Positions 32,536-41,119 of a stretch of 64,000 nt of DNA are shown here, piece by piece. How positions within the stretch are numbered: the stretch's first letter is position 1; the number at the start of each line of letters is the position of its first letter. The DNA is taken from NCBI GenBank assembly GCA_964645045.1, contig CAZXYZ010000032.1, forward strand, positions 1 to 64,000. The letters are read 5' to 3'. The notes beneath the pieces are model-generated. The model was not told the origin of the DNA, did not search any database, and was given only the letters and a program-made list of their open reading frames with translations. The position numbers were made by a program, and so were the translations under genes. Source of the DNA: Anammoximicrobium sp964645045. GTDB lineage: Bacteria; Planctomycetota; Planctomycetia; Pirellulales; Pirellulaceae.

Positions 32536-33639
32536 CTATTTCAGCTCCGTCGTCGTTCGTGGAGTCCGGGCGACGTAGTCCTTCATCGTCCAGATCCGTA
32601 CGACTGTATCGTAGCTGCCGGAAACGAGAATCCGGCCGTTACAGTCCAGCGACATCACGCTGCCTTGATGTCCTGACAGTTGGCCGATTTCCTCGCTGGT
32701 CGTCAGGTCCCACAAACGGATCAAATTATCGCTGCCGCCGGCCGCCAGTTCGTTGGGGCCGATGAACACTAGCGAGAAAATCTTGGCCGGGCGGCGCGGC
32801 AGGTCCCGGCCGCTGCGGCTGTCGAAGGACCAGACATGGACTTTGCCGTCTTCGCCCGACGACGCCAGGAGCTTGCCGTCGGGCGAGAAGGCCAGCGCGC
32901 GGATGCGGCCCTGGTGCGCCGTGTACTCTTCGTGTCCTTGACCGCCGCGCAAATGCCAGATTCTCATCTTGCCGTTGCGGCCGCCGGCGGCCAGCGACTG
33001 TCCGTCCGGCGAAAACGACAGCGCCCGCAGATCGTTGCAGGGGCCTTGCAGTTCCCCGACCAGCTTCCTCGCCGCGACATCGTACAGCCGCACCTGGGCG
33101 GAAAAGCCGCTGATCGCCAACTTGGTGCCGTCCAAACTCCAGGCCAATTCCGTCACCGCATGGCAGCCCTGGTCCAAAACGCAGATCGGTTCAGCGGTGA
33201 CGGGATCCCACAGCATCACACGGCCGTCGTGACCGGCGGACGCCAACATCCGTCCGTCCGCCGAGAACTTCACGGCGTGTACCCAATCCTCGTGCCCGAC
33301 CAGACACTTGACGGTCTTGCCTGCAGCAACGTCCCACAGGTAGATGCGATGGTCGTCGCCGCCGGCCGCAAGCAGTGCTCCGCCGGGCTGCAAGCAAACC
33401 GTCGTCACGACCGGAGGCGTTCCGTGGTCGCTGCTGGCAAGCATTTGAACGGCGGAGCAGGGCCAATTGCCGCCTAGCTGGTCGGCTGCCCAACTCTGGG
33501 CAGACCCGGGCAGCAAAGCGATCAGGATTCCTGCTGCCAGCGGACCTACCGTGCGTACCAGGGACCGCCGACGGGCTGTCGACGGCCGCGCATCGGCAAG
33601 TGCCGCCAGCGGTCGGGCGTTCCTTTGGTGGGCTGACAT
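32536..33639 (-). CDS. Exported WD40 repeat protein
   Basis: A 367-residue protein with an arginine-rich start and hydrophobic signal (VRTVGPLAAGILIALLPGSA, about 30-50), then seven WD40 repeats forming a beta-propeller: HRIYLWDVAAGKTVKCLVGH, GRVMLWDPV, QVRLYDVAA, KMRIWHLRG, KVHVWSFDS, LIRLWDLTT and VVRIWTMKD mark the repeat ends. WD40 propellers are protein-binding scaffolds. The start at 33639 is supported by GGGAGGGAAG upstream. It lies just upstream of the giant surface protein gene in the same direction, so they may be co-expressed. No catalytic domain is present. Confidence 0.85.
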   Translation of the reverse strand: MSAHQRNARPLAALADARPSTARRRSLVRTVGPLAAGILIALLPGSAQSWAADQLGGNWPCSAVQMLASSDHGTPPVVTTVCLQPGGALLAAGGDDHRIYLWDVAAGKTVKCLVGHEDWVHAVKFSADGRMLASAGHDGRVMLWDPVTAEPICVLDQGCHAVTELAWSLDGTKLAISGFSAQVRLYDVAARKLVGELQGPCNDLRALSFSPDGQSLAAGGRNGKMRIWHLRGGQGHEEYTAHQGRIRALAFSPDGKLLASSGEDGKVHVWSFDSRSGRDLPRRPAKIFSLVFIGPNELAAGGSDNLIRLWDLTTSEEIGQLSGHQGSVMSLDCNGRILVSGSYDTVVRIWTMKDYVARTPRTTTELK

Positions 33640-33871
33640 CAGTCTCTTCCCTCCCGGTTTCTCTCGGTCCCTCAAGTTCCGCGTCGGCGCACAATCCCGC
33701 CTTTTCGTCATCTCTTGTTATCGGCGTGCCGGTTGCCTGGGGCTCAAACGAACCCACAAAACACGAAAGCTTGTGCCGGCAATCAAGCTGGCCTCCAAAC
33801 GCCTTTTTGCTTATCTTTGGAAAACTTTGATGTTTGGGCAGAGTCTGCCAAGGAGATTGGGAGTCTATCGG

Positions 33872-34999
33872 ATGAAAAAGTACGCTTTGTTGTGCGGCAT
33901 TTCGGCACTGTTGGGTGGTCTGCTATCAACCGTGTTCAAGACGCACTCGGTCGAGCCTCGCGCGCTGGCCCAAGACGCCCCGGTGTTGACGCCTCGTCCG
34001 GCGATCGAAGACGAGTTCACGGCCGCCGAGCGGGTCAACATCGCGGTTTACGACAACGTGAACCGCAGCGTGGTCAACATCACGACGCTGATCGTGCGGC
34101 CGGACATGTTCCTGATGCTGGAGCCGTCGGAAGGCGCCGGGTCGGGATCGGTGCTGGACCAGGCAGGCCACATCTTGACGAACTTCCACGTGATCGAAGG
34201 CGCCAAACAAGTCAAGGTGACATTGTTCAACGGCGAAACGTACGATGCCAAACTGGTGGGTGCGGATCCGGTGTACGACATCGCGGTGCTGCGGATCGAC
34301 GCGCCGCGCGAAATGCTGTTTCCCGTCGCGTTCGGCGAGTCCTCGATCTTGCGCGTCGGCCAGCATGTGTACGCCATCGGCAACCCGTTTGGCCTCGAAC
34401 GCACCATGACCACCGGGATCATCTCCAGCTTGAACCGCTCGCTGCCGTCGCGCAGCGGGCGGACGATGAAGTCCATCATTCAAATCGACGCAGCGCTGAA
34501 CCGCGGGAATTCCGGCGGCCCGCTGTTGGATAGTGGCAGCCGCCTGATCGGCATGAATACGGCGATCGCCAGCCGCAGCGGTGAGAATACGGGCGTCGGC
34601 TTTGCGATTCCGGTAAACACGATTTCCCGCGTGGTCCCTCAACTGATCCAGAACGGCCGGGTCATTCGCCCCGACATGGGCATCACACGCGTGTTGCAGA
34701 CGGACCAAGGTTTGGTCGTCGCAACCATCACTCCGGGAGGTCCGGCCGAACGGTCTGGTCTGCGCGGGTTCCGGATCATCAAGAATCAGCGCCGCTTCGG
34801 CCCGTTCGTCAGCGAAGAGGTTCAAATCGACCGGGATTATGCCGACCTGATCCTGGCCATCGACGGCCAGCCGGTCAAGTCGGCCGACGATCTGCTATCG
34901 GCCATCGAGCGACACCAACCTGGCGAGGAGGCGGTGGTCACGGTCCTGCGCGAAGGCCGCCAAGTCAACGTGGGCGTCGTGCTGGGCGCGGAAGAGTAG
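33872..34999 (+). CDS. HtrA/DegP-type serine protease with one PDZ domain
   Basis: A 375-residue envelope protease. An N-terminal hydrophobic segment (MKKYALLCGISALLGGLLST) is a signal or anchor. The trypsin-like domain carries the full triad: His106 (TNFHVIEG), Asp136 (DPVYDIAVL) and Ser214 (RGNSGGPLL). One PDZ domain (about 265-370: MGITRVLQTDQGLVVATITP, LILAIDGQPVKSADDLL) follows. HtrA proteins degrade misfolded envelope proteins. The ATG at 33872 follows AAGGAGATTGGGAG; the longer open frame upstream is not needed. It is divergent from the WD40 gene. Confidence 0.92.
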   Translation: MKKYALLCGISALLGGLLSTVFKTHSVEPRALAQDAPVLTPRPAIEDEFTAAERVNIAVYDNVNRSVVNITTLIVRPDMFLMLEPSEGAGSGSVLDQAGHILTNFHVIEGAKQVKVTLFNGETYDAKLVGADPVYDIAVLRIDAPREMLFPVAFGESSILRVGQHVYAIGNPFGLERTMTTGIISSLNRSLPSRSGRTMKSIIQIDAALNRGNSGGPLLDSGSRLIGMNTAIASRSGENTGVGFAIPVNTISRVVPQLIQNGRVIRPDMGITRVLQTDQGLVVATITPGGPAERSGLRGFRIIKNQRRFGPFVSEEVQIDRDYADLILAIDGQPVKSADDLLSAIERHQPGEEAVVTVLREGRQVNVGVVLGAEE

Positions 35000-35049
35000 G
35001 GCCGCTGTCAAGGAATACCCGCTCGGCCGTGCGGGCTGGTGGCTTAATC

Positions 35050-35142
35050 GTGGGATAGGCTTCCAGCCTGTCGAATGGAAAAAACGACGCAGAATAGTCA
35101 CTTGTAACTGGGGATTGCTGACAGGCTGGAAGCCTATCCCAC
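35050..35142. repeat. Intergenic inverted repeat, family B copy 2
   Basis: Perfect 23-base arms (35050-35072 and 35120-35142; one more pair outside) separated by 47 bases. Each arm contains the inner palindrome AGGCTTCCAGCCT. It is the same arm sequence as the right arm at 13431-13453. Confidence 0.92.
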
Positions 35143-35173
35143 GTATGATTGCTCCCGTACATCAACAGCTCGC

Positions 35174-35231
35174 GTGGGACGGATTGGCAATCCTTCTGGA
35201 AAAACACGAAAGGATTGGCAATCCGTCCCAC
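35174..35231. repeat. Intergenic hairpin repeat, family C copy 2
   Basis: The 22-base arms 35174-35195 and 35210-35231 match at 21 positions. The arm contains GGATTGGCAATCC, which is itself palindromic around one base. It lies 31 bases from a family B element in the gap between convergent genes, and is related to 5873-5930. Confidence 0.9.
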
Positions 35232-35238
35232 CCGGCGG

Positions 35239-35421
35239 TCACTTGCCGCCGTCAGCCGCTTTCAGTTTCTGGGCTTCAGCTTCCAAGGCGGCGATTTCCT
35301 TGGTCAGCCGCTCGACTTCGTCCGCCTCGTCGGGTTGCCGTTTGGCGCCGGCCAGATTCTGGCGGAGGACCTGGAGATGCTGATGGATAGTATCGAGCTT
35401 TTTCTTGATGCGTTTATCCAT
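35239..35421 (-). CDS. Small coiled-coil protein
   Basis: A 60-residue, highly charged protein (MDKRIKKKLDTIHQHLQVLR, then VERLTKEIAALEAEAQKLKA) that is predicted to be one long helix with heptad spacing of leucines. It starts four bases after the stop of the STAS gene and is surely in its operon. A TTG at 35433 is another possible start and would overlap that stop. No family is recognised. Position next to an anti-anti-sigma-like protein suggests a small structural or regulatory partner, which is inference. Confidence 0.65.
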   Translation of the reverse strand: MDKRIKKKLDTIHQHLQVLRQNLAGAKRQPDEADEVERLTKEIAALEAEAQKLKAADGGK

Positions 35422-35425
35422 AACC

Positions 35426-35803
35426 CTACGCAACTCCCGAATTTGCCCGCTGAAAACCTTCCATCGCTTGTTCTCGGGTGTCGACGATATCGAACAGCTG
35501 ATTCAGCCGGGTGATGACGAACACCTCGCGGATTTCCGGCATCATGTTGCACAGCTTCAGTTGGCCCGACTTTGACTTAACCTTTTTGTCGAGAATGATC
35601 AGCTTGTTCAACGCCGCACTGGAGAGGAATTCGACGCTGTTAAAATCCAGCACGAGGTCCTTGCTGCCGTCCTTTTCGATCAGTTGCAGCAGCTCTTCGC
35701 CCAACTCCAAGATATGCGCCGCCTCCAGGATCTTCCGTTCGATGAAGGTTACGACGGTGATTCCTCGCTCTTGGTTGGCTTCGATTCGTCGGTAAACGGT
35801 CAT
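35426..35803 (-). CDS. STAS-domain (anti-anti-sigma-like) protein
   Basis: A 125-residue single STAS domain like SpoIIAA/RsbV: ITVVTFIERKILEAAHILEL (strand-helix), LVLDFNSVEFLSSAALNKLI with the serine pair at the usual phosphorylation site, GQLKLCNMMPEIREVF and LFDIVDTREQAMEGF. Such proteins bind an anti-sigma kinase when unphosphorylated and so free a sigma factor, or act in stressosome-like relays. No kinase or sigma factor gene is adjacent. The start at 35803 has AAGGG nine bases upstream; a TTG at 35812 is less likely. A 60-residue coiled-coil protein follows directly. Confidence 0.88.
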   Translation of the reverse strand: MTVYRRIEANQERGITVVTFIERKILEAAHILELGEELLQLIEKDGSKDLVLDFNSVEFLSSAALNKLIILDKKVKSKSGQLKLCNMMPEIREVFVITRLNQLFDIVDTREQAMEGFQRANSGVA

Positions 35804-36060
35804 GAGCTTCAACCCTTGAAATGATCCTGGATTCCGTCCAATCGCTTGTGCGTCAGTGACTTACCTCAAGAATAACCCCACAATCATGGTAACTAGGTCG
35901 AACGCTGGCGTAAAGGGCACTGTGGGGAATCAAGAATAAGCCGTGCAAAAGGCGGGATTCCTCCAGTATTCAGCCCGGATTCTGCCGATTCCAGCGATGG
36001 TTGAAGTGCGCTAGAATACGCGGGCGGCGCGGCACCAGGGCTACCCGAGGAGGAATTTCC

Positions 36061-37449
36061 ATGAATGCCCGACAACTTCAAAAACTCGGTGTTCCCGAAG
36101 GTTGCGTCAAGAGCGCGATTGCGGCGATCCAGCATGCCATGAAGGCCGGGGACCAAAAAGGGAAGCAGATCAAGCAATTGATTAGGTCGGTCGTGGAACG
36201 ACCGGAAGAGTTCATCAGCGACGAAAGTTTTGGCCAGTTTGCCAAGGACATGCTCGCCGATCAGGCTTTTGTCCGCTCGGAGCCGATCGGTTATCGGACC
36301 TGGGGCAGCGAGATCGAGCAAGCCGCCCACGGCCAGATGAAGCAGGCCTGTGCCGTCCCGATGGCCGCCGCGGCGGCGTTGATGCCCGACGCCCACGTCG
36401 GCTACGGTCTGCCGATTGGCGGCGTATTGGGGTTGGAAGGAGCGGTGATCCCGCATGCCGTGGGCGTGGACATCGCGTGCCGGATGAAGCTGTCCATTCT
36501 GGACCTTCCACCAGCGACCCTGGACGGCAAATTCAATCGGTACCAACAAGCGCTGGAGGGCGGCACGCGTTTCGGGATCGGCTCGGTCCACGAAACCCCG
36601 AAAGACCATCCGGTGATGGACCAGGATTGGAACGTCACCCGGATCACCCGCGAGAAAAAAGACGTGGCCTGGTCGCAGCTTGGGACCTCCGGCTCGGGCA
36701 ATCACTTCGTCGAATTCGGCCTGCTCAGTCTGCCGGAACGAGACAGCGAACTGGCACTCGACGCGGGGCAGTACGTGGCCCTGCTGAGCCACAGCGGCAG
36801 CCGTGGAACCGGCGCGGCCGTCTGTTCCACGTACAGCGCCCTGGCTCGCTCCCAGCTTGCCAAGCACTACGAAGACCTGGCCTATCTGGCTTGGCTGTCA
36901 CTGGCCAGCGAGGCGGGCCAGGAATACTGGTCGGCGATGAACCTGATGGGCGACTACGCCGCTGCCAACCATGACGTGATCCACAAGCTGGTGTCCAAAC
37001 TGCTGGGGGCCAGGATCATCGCGGGCGTCGAAAACCACCACAACTTTGCCTGGAAGGAAATCCACGGCGGCCGGGAACTGATCGTCCATCGCAAAGGAGC
37101 CACGCCGGCCGAGGCGGGTCAGTTGGGTGTCATTCCCGGCTCGATGGCATCCCCGGCGTTTGTGGTTCGAGGCAAGGGGAACGCCGCGAGTCTGAATTCG
37201 GCCTCGCACGGCGCCGGCCGCCGGATGTCCCGCAAGCAGGCCAAGGAGACATACAACTGGAAGGCCGTGCAGAAGGATCTGGAGACGATGGGCGTGACCG
37301 TCCTGTCCGCGGGAGCGGACGAAGTTCCCAGTGCGTACAAGGACATCGAGCAGGTGATGCGGGAACAGGCCGACCTCGTGGCCGTCGTGGGCCGATTCGA
37401 TCCGCGGATCGTCAAAATGTGCAGCGATGGAAGCCAAGCCGAGGACTGA
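36061..37449 (+). CDS. rtcB: RtcB-family RNA ligase
   Basis: A 462-residue RtcB, the GTP- and Mn2+-dependent ligase that joins RNA 2',3'-cyclic phosphate or 3'-phosphate ends to 5'-OH ends. Metal ligands are recognisable in MPDAHVGYGLPIGGV, VGVDIACRM (with the metal cysteine), GSGNHFVEFG, LSHSGSRGTG and GVENHHNFAW. The guanylated histidine is His383 in SASHGAGRRMSR. The start follows GAGGAGGAATTTCC, an excellent site. No rtcA, rtcR or archease gene is next to it. It may repair tRNA or other RNAs after nuclease damage. Confidence 0.95.
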   Translation: MNARQLQKLGVPEGCVKSAIAAIQHAMKAGDQKGKQIKQLIRSVVERPEEFISDESFGQFAKDMLADQAFVRSEPIGYRTWGSEIEQAAHGQMKQACAVPMAAAAALMPDAHVGYGLPIGGVLGLEGAVIPHAVGVDIACRMKLSILDLPPATLDGKFNRYQQALEGGTRFGIGSVHETPKDHPVMDQDWNVTRITREKKDVAWSQLGTSGSGNHFVEFGLLSLPERDSELALDAGQYVALLSHSGSRGTGAAVCSTYSALARSQLAKHYEDLAYLAWLSLASEAGQEYWSAMNLMGDYAAANHDVIHKLVSKLLGARIIAGVENHHNFAWKEIHGGRELIVHRKGATPAEAGQLGVIPGSMASPAFVVRGKGNAASLNSASHGAGRRMSRKQAKETYNWKAVQKDLETMGVTVLSAGADEVPSAYKDIEQVMREQADLVAVVGRFDPRIVKMCSDGSQAED

Positions 37450-37564
37450 ACCACGCGGAGTGCGATTCACATGGGCCTGGACGAGCGCATGAAATGTAAA
37501 GATTGGGAGGTTGTGCCGACGATACTGTGTATACAGGACCTAACGACCCTCGGGAGATTGGACC

Positions 37565-38593
37565 GTGAGCGGTGTAAGTGTGTACGTTGAATCACCGGCG
37601 GGTTCGTTCGTGCGCGACGCCGACTGCGACCTCTGTGGCACCAACGAAGTGGAGCTGATAGCAACCCGGGATCGCCGCGGGAAGCCTTTGCGGACGGTCG
37701 TCTGCACGCGTTGTGGCTTGATTTCGCACGAAGGGATCCCCAGCGACGAGGAGCTCGCCGACTATTACGCCCATGAGTACCGGAAGGCTTATCACGGCGA
37801 GCATCAACCGTCGGCCAAACGCGTGCTGCGGGCCTGGAATGTTGGCAGGTCGATCTATCGCAGGGCGCGGCCGTTTGTGCGCCCCGGCGACCGCGTATTC
37901 GAGATCGGAGCCGGGTTGGGCTGTACGGTCAAAGCCTTCGATCTGGACGGATTCGAGGCTTCGGGGATCGAGCCGGGCGTCGAGTTTCAAGGCTTCTCCC
38001 GGCAAACCTTGCATGCCGACGTTGAAAATGCCTGTTTGGAAGATGTGGTGCCGGTTCCCACGTATGACTTCGTCTTGTTGGTTCACGTGATCGAGCATTT
38101 CAGCCACCCCAGCCGCGCGCTCCGCCGTATCTGGGGCCTGCTCAGGACCGAGGGACGGCTGTACGTCGAATGTCCGAATGTGTACGGACCGCACGCGGCC
38201 CCGGGCCGGCTGTTCCATTACGCCCACGTGTACAATTTCACGCCGTGGACCCTCAAGATGCTGGGCGAGTCGTGTGGTTTCCGGCTCGTCCAAACATTGT
38301 CCAAGTGCCATGACACGAGCCTGATGTTCGTCTTTGAAAAGGCGGATAAGCGCCGCCTTGTCATCGATCCCACCAGCTACGGCCAATCACTGTCGGCCGT
38401 GCAACGCTATAACGCCTGGACGTACCATTGCCGTCCGCGATATGCGATCCACCGGGTGCAGAGTCTGTCCGTGCTGCTGAACAGCGCGTTCTTCGCACGC
38501 CGGCGAGTCCGGCAGTTGATCGCGAAACTGGATCAGCACGAGCGCGAAGTGCATCCGGTCAGGGGCTTGCCGCAACGGCTCCAAGCGGTCTGA
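37565..38593 (+). CDS. Class I SAM-dependent methyltransferase with zinc-binding N terminus
   Basis: A 342-residue protein of the Methyltransf_13/23 type. A CX2C pair twice near the start (CDLCG and CTRCG, about 21-52) forms a zinc knuckle. The SAM-binding Rossmann fold follows (about 108-220: VFEIGAGLGCTVKAF is motif I; YDFVLLVHVIEHFSHPSRAL is motif IV). The C-terminal part is helical and basic. Proteins of this layout often act on nucleotide sugars or in surface polysaccharide synthesis; the target here is not shown. The start is GTG at 37565 with GGGAG seven bases upstream. It stands alone between rtcB and a convergent membrane protein gene. Confidence 0.85.
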   Translation: MSGVSVYVESPAGSFVRDADCDLCGTNEVELIATRDRRGKPLRTVVCTRCGLISHEGIPSDEELADYYAHEYRKAYHGEHQPSAKRVLRAWNVGRSIYRRARPFVRPGDRVFEIGAGLGCTVKAFDLDGFEASGIEPGVEFQGFSRQTLHADVENACLEDVVPVPTYDFVLLVHVIEHFSHPSRALRRIWGLLRTEGRLYVECPNVYGPHAAPGRLFHYAHVYNFTPWTLKMLGESCGFRLVQTLSKCHDTSLMFVFEKADKRRLVIDPTSYGQSLSAVQRYNAWTYHCRPRYAIHRVQSLSVLLNSAFFARRRVRQLIAKLDQHEREVHPVRGLPQRLQAV

Positions 38594-38683
38594 GCGGCGA
38601 CACACAAACGCAAGCCGGTACGGAGCCGGTGCATCGCACGACTTCGGCACGCGCCGCATCCGACTGCCTGCTGGCGAATTCCG

Positions 38684-40243
38684 CTACGCCCTGGTGCCCG
38701 GCGTCTTGTCGCGGCCGGCCAGAAAGCAGATCAGCCAGCCGATCGTGCGGAAGTAGAACATCATGCAGGCGGCCATCGCCGCCGCGCCCAGCAGTCCCAC
38801 GAAGAACCCGCTGATCAAGCTGACGACCAGTGCCGTCAGGCCGCCCATGGTGATGATGGCTGTGATCAGATACGTCAGCTTCCACGGATTTGGCCGTTCC
38901 CGGATGCTGACCCAAACGTCGTTGTTGACGGGAGCCAGGGCCGAGTTGGATTCGAGCATGGACAGCAGGATCGGCGGGAAGAGACCCGCGAACGAGGCGG
39001 CGGCGGTGAATAGGACCGCACCCTTGATCCCGGCCAAACCCAGCAGGATGCCCACGATGGCGCCAGGCAGCGCCGCCAGGAACCAAGCGTTGATGATGTA
39101 GAACACGTCCCGCCCCCACGTCAGGAAGTTGGCTCGCGGCCAGTTCTCGATCCTCCGCAAACCGTTGGACGAGTCCTGCACCAGGGCCAGGCCACAAGCG
39201 GCCGCGGCATACAGAAAGGTGAGTCCGACAAGGATCAGGGCGATGATCGCCACCAGGCTGGTCGACTCGGCAATCACGGCCGGTGCGTCTTCAGAAACCC
39301 GAATACCGAGGGCCCAGCGGAACAAAGTCATGGCCACCTCAAACCATACCGCCAGGATCGCCAGCCGGATCAGGGCTTGCGGACCGGCGAAGAACGCCAG
39401 CAGCCCCTCGGTGAACCGTTCGGAGGAGCTTTCCCGTTCTTCCGCCTCGGCCTCCTCCTGCTGAACTCGTGCCTTTTCCAGCAACGCCCGGGCGGCGTTC
39501 TGCATGACCGTGCCCCCGCCTGCCGCACTCCGGGCGCCGGTTGCCGTTCCCGTCGCGGGCGGACCTCCGGACGCGGTTCCGCCGACGGGATTTCCCGGCG
39601 GCACGTAAGTCGTCGAGGGCAGTTCGATGGGCTCGCTCAACTTGAATAGTTCCGCCTCTTCATACTCCGGAGGCGCGGTTGGTTTCGGTTTCGGCGGGGC
39701 CTTGACGACCAGCGGCGAGTGACAGTCGGGGCATTTGACCGTGTCCCCGATTTGCGCGCGCCGCACGTGCAGCCGCGTCCCGCACACCCGGCAGTCGATA
39801 CCGAACTCGTCGTTGTCCAGCGGGATGCCAACGCGGGGCGCCGGCCGGAGCGATTCCGCGCGCGAACCCGGTTGGGGATATACCGCGTCGCCAACGAGGT
39901 CCGCCGGAGAACTCGCCGACACCGCTGCGGGCGCCGGCGCAGGTGCAGTGGAACCTCGCGCAGGCGTGACCCACGCCGCGGCAGAACCACCGGACGGCGC
40001 AGCGACGCCAGGCGGCTCTGGACCCTGGACTCTCGGCTCTGGACTCTCACCCTTCAGCTCTGGACTCTCGACCCTGGACTCTCGACTCTTCGACGGCGCC
40101 GTCGGTTCACTGCCGGGGGCGATGATGTCGGCATCGCAGCGGGGACAACGGCATTTTTGCCCGGCCTGTTGCGGCGGCACTTTCACATTGCCGCCGCACT
40201 GCGGACAGGAAAACCGAATGGAGGAACGAGGTTGGCTGCTCAC
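38684..40243 (-). CDS. Membrane protein with two zinc ribbons and a repeat-derived linker
   Basis: A 519-residue protein. Two CX2C-X16-CX2C zinc ribbons (C13-C36 and about C150-C173) are separated by a low-complexity linker encoded partly by tandem GAGAGTCCAG words (40014-40094). The C-terminal half has about six transmembrane helices (for example LIRLAILAVWFEVAMTLFRW, SLVAIIALILVGLTFLYAAA, LAALPGAIVGILLGLAG, LTALVVSLISGFFVGLLGAA). No enzyme motif is seen; it could be a membrane scaffold or transporter-like protein. Start is GTG at 40243 with a weak AAGG upstream. A 48-residue gene precedes it by 30 bases in the same direction. Confidence 0.8.
   Translation of the reverse strand: MSSQPRSSIRFSCPQCGGNVKVPPQQAGQKCRCPRCDADIIAPGSEPTAPSKSRESRVESPELKGESPEPRVQGPEPPGVAAPSGGSAAAWVTPARGSTAPAPAPAAVSASSPADLVGDAVYPQPGSRAESLRPAPRVGIPLDNDEFGIDCRVCGTRLHVRRAQIGDTVKCPDCHSPLVVKAPPKPKPTAPPEYEEAELFKLSEPIELPSTTYVPPGNPVGGTASGGPPATGTATGARSAAGGGTVMQNAARALLEKARVQQEEAEAEERESSSERFTEGLLAFFAGPQALIRLAILAVWFEVAMTLFRWALGIRVSEDAPAVIAESTSLVAIIALILVGLTFLYAAAACGLALVQDSSNGLRRIENWPRANFLTWGRDVFYIINAWFLAALPGAIVGILLGLAGIKGAVLFTAAASFAGLFPPILLSMLESNSALAPVNNDVWVSIRERPNPWKLTYLITAIITMGGLTALVVSLISGFFVGLLGAAAMAACMMFYFRTIGWLICFLAGRDKTPGTRA
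40014..40094 (-). repeat. Tandem GAGAGTCCAG-type words inside a coding region
   Basis: On the coding strand the 10-base word GAGAGTCCAG occurs four times in about 80 bases, mixed with GGGTCGAGAG and CCAGAGCC variants. It encodes the linker ESRVESPELKGESPEPRVQG in frame. The composition differs from the surrounding alanine- and proline-coding DNA, as if a non-coding repeat had been captured. Confidence 0.8.
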
Positions 40244-40273
40244 GGTAGAAAACGCCTTTGCTTCTCTCGGTAC

Positions 40274-40420
40274 TTACCTCATCCACTCCGACCGCCGACT
40301 CCGCTCGATGTCCAACCGTTCATACTTGTCGATATAGGAAGGCTGGGTCATCTTAAGTTGTTCGTATTCCCGTTGGCTCCAGCCACCGATGACGTACTGT
40401 TCCTCCCACCGGAGATTCAC
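40274..40420 (-). CDS. Unannotated 48-residue acidic/aromatic small protein
   Basis: A short frame with GTG start at 40420 and AAGGA five bases upstream. It encodes 48 residues rich in W, Y, E and R: NLRWEEQYVIGGWSQREYEQ, then LKMTQPSYIDKYERLDIERS and RRSEWMR. No signal peptide or membrane helix is seen. The composition is protein-like and not repetitive, and the gene sits 30 bases upstream of the zinc-ribbon membrane protein in the same direction, so the two should share a transcript. I do not recognise a family. A spurious frame is possible but the ribosome site and context speak for a real gene. Confidence 0.6.
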   Translation of the reverse strand: MNLRWEEQYVIGGWSQREYEQLKMTQPSYIDKYERLDIERSRRSEWMR

Positions 40421-40582
40421 GGCGTCCTTCGTTCGTTTTCAGCGGCATCCCGAGATTGTAAGCTTGGCCGTAGCACTGGAACACCCCACACCAACGAGGC
40501 TGCCGTGGCCTAGACGGTTCCCCGCCGCGGTTCAGCCAAGCCGTTCCAGGCCGCCGTCGAGGACTTTGACCTCGACGGGTTC

Positions 40583-40811
40583 ATGGCGGCAATCGAACAA
40601 GTAAGCCGTTACGTCCGAACCTGCAACTCGGCTTCGGGTGGCTCCGAACACGATCCGCGCCCAGGCGGCCATGGGCAAGCTGACCGAGCACCGGCACCCG
40701 GTCAACAAGTACCGGCTGTTCAGGCGGGCCGATGTGGAACCCCTGCTGCGGAAGATCGAAGACCCGACTCCGGTGGCAGCACCACGGAAGCGGGCAAACC
40801 GGCCGCAATGA
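40583..40811 (+). pseudogene. Decayed excisionase/MerR-type helix-turn-helix gene
   Basis: The frame 40605-40811 has no start codon but reads RLRVAPNTIRAQAAMGKLTE, then HRHPVNKYRLFRRADVEPLL and RKIEDP, the clear pattern of a small MerR/Xis-like DNA-binding protein (GVxxNTIRxWxxxGKL...RxFRRxDVExLL). In the frame one base away, beginning at an ATG at 40583, comes SRYVRT, the usual opening of such proteins. A frameshift between about 40620 and 40640 therefore separates start from body. The rest of the original gene's mobile context is not visible. Confidence 0.65.
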
Positions 40812-41119
40812 TGCCATCGACAGTCCCCAGACAAAACGACTTAATCTTGGTCGTCTTGGGGTCGAGCCCTTCTCCGCAGACGACGACCAGCTCACTTCCG
40901 AGACTTCTCGGCTCTGGAGAGCCAAGCTACAGAAATGCGCGATACGGGGCCCGCATCAGCGGGGATGCCGGCCTGTGGAGCGTGGCCTGTCGCGGGTTTA
41001 TTTGATACCATGTATGCCAGCAATCGGCTGAGGTTGCCCCTGAAAGGCATCCTCGTGATTGGATACTGAGGTGCCGTTGTGCATGGAGCGGCGGGCTGTG
41101 GGGTTTCTGAGGACTTCCG
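40812..41119. other. Intergenic stretch upstream of the GH16 gene
   Basis: No gene with a ribosome binding site and family likeness is seen. It presumably holds the promoter of the GH16 gene, but no good -35/-10 pair stands out. Confidence 0.4.
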
